Assembly (NCBI RefSeq): GCF_009930875.1
Contig: NZ_CP025249.1
Location: 1 to 64,000, forward strand
From: Actinomyces sp. 432
GTDB lineage: Bacteria > Actinomycetota > Actinomycetes > Actinomycetales > Actinomycetaceae
Reading direction: 5' to 3'
DNA length: 64,000 nt
Below, in pieces: positions 63,961 through 64,000 of this stretch (position 1 is the first letter of the stretch; every line of letters starts with the position of its first letter). Below the pieces are notes generated by a model that saw only the letters and a program-made list of their open reading frames with translations, was not told the origin of the DNA and did not search any database. Position numbers and translations under genes: made by a program.

Positions 63961-64000
63961 TGGGGCTTCCAGCCCTCCTCCCACGGCAGGGGATCCCGCG
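63957..64000 (-). CDS. Partial second antitoxin copy (edge)
   Basis: The last 14 codons of a second antitoxin gene (RDPLPWEEGWKPQ, stop at 63957-63959) enter from the right edge. It matches the C-terminus DDPMPWDEGWKPQ of the complete copy. The rest is outside the window. Confidence 0.75.
   Translation of the reverse strand, partial: RDPLPWEEGWKPQ

Overview
The window looks like a high-GC actinobacterial chromosome, most like Actinomyces or a close relative. It starts just upstream of dnaA. Evidence: the dnaA-dnaN-recF-DUF721-gyrB-gyrA-DUF3566 order, the DLW-39 microprotein between tRNA-Ile and tRNA-Ala, and a fhaA-fhaB-pstP-rodA-pbpA-pknA-pknB cluster with crgA and a class E sortase opposite it. 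The species call is inference; no rRNA or other species marker is present.

1-11.3 kb is the replication core with a probable oriC between dnaA and dnaN, ending in two tRNA genes. 11.3-17.4 kb holds small membrane and housekeeping genes (DUF4342, rhomboid, cyclophilin, aldo/keto reductase, CrgA, sortase E). 17.4-18.4 kb is a gene-free convergent gap with a 61-bp tandem repeat and a 12-unit array of ~20.5-bp motifs that changes orientation in the middle. 18.4-27.2 kb is the minus-strand cell-wall/Ser-Thr kinase operon, in which every junction is a 4-nt overlap and rodA carries an apparent 1-nt frameshift. 27.6-30.0 kb has tRNA-Leu, VanZ-like and phosphoribosyltransferase genes, then a repeat-rich gap with an inverted-repeat element, a CRISPR-like mini-array and a dispersed hairpin repeat also seen at 12.3 kb. 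30.0-43.8 kb is metabolic and transport: ybdD/cstA, an AspT-like exchanger, mtnN and luxS separated by a MITE-bracketed AbiEi-type gene, a hydrolase, a dicarboxylate symporter joined to a two-component pair, and an AI-2E-type permease.

44.2 kb to the right edge is accessory DNA: an actinobacterial conjugative (type IV secretion-like) module. It has a ParA-like ATPase, a lytic/M23 wall hydrolase, a lipoprotein, DUF6668, a small two-TM protein, a TrbL-like channel protein, an SCO6880-like protein, a VirB4-like ATPase, a VirD4-like coupling ATPase and DUF4913. Both ends carry toxin-immunity genes. Each toxin has an Ntox15/Tde-type HxxD core and is preceded by a GAD-like/Tdi1-type immunity gene, an effector-immunity pairing best known from type VI secretion. 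A zeta toxin with its upstream partner, plus a truncated duplicate of that pair, closes the window. No relaxase, integrase or attachment site is visible; the element runs past the right edge.

Several element genes are interrupted: DUF6668 and one immunity gene by 1-nt losses, the SCO6880-like gene by an in-frame TGA, one toxin by a perfect 7-bp tandem duplication, plus a gutted gene copy. The three 1-nt losses (counting rodA) all sit in GGGG runs, so under-called homopolymers must be excluded before calling these genes dead.
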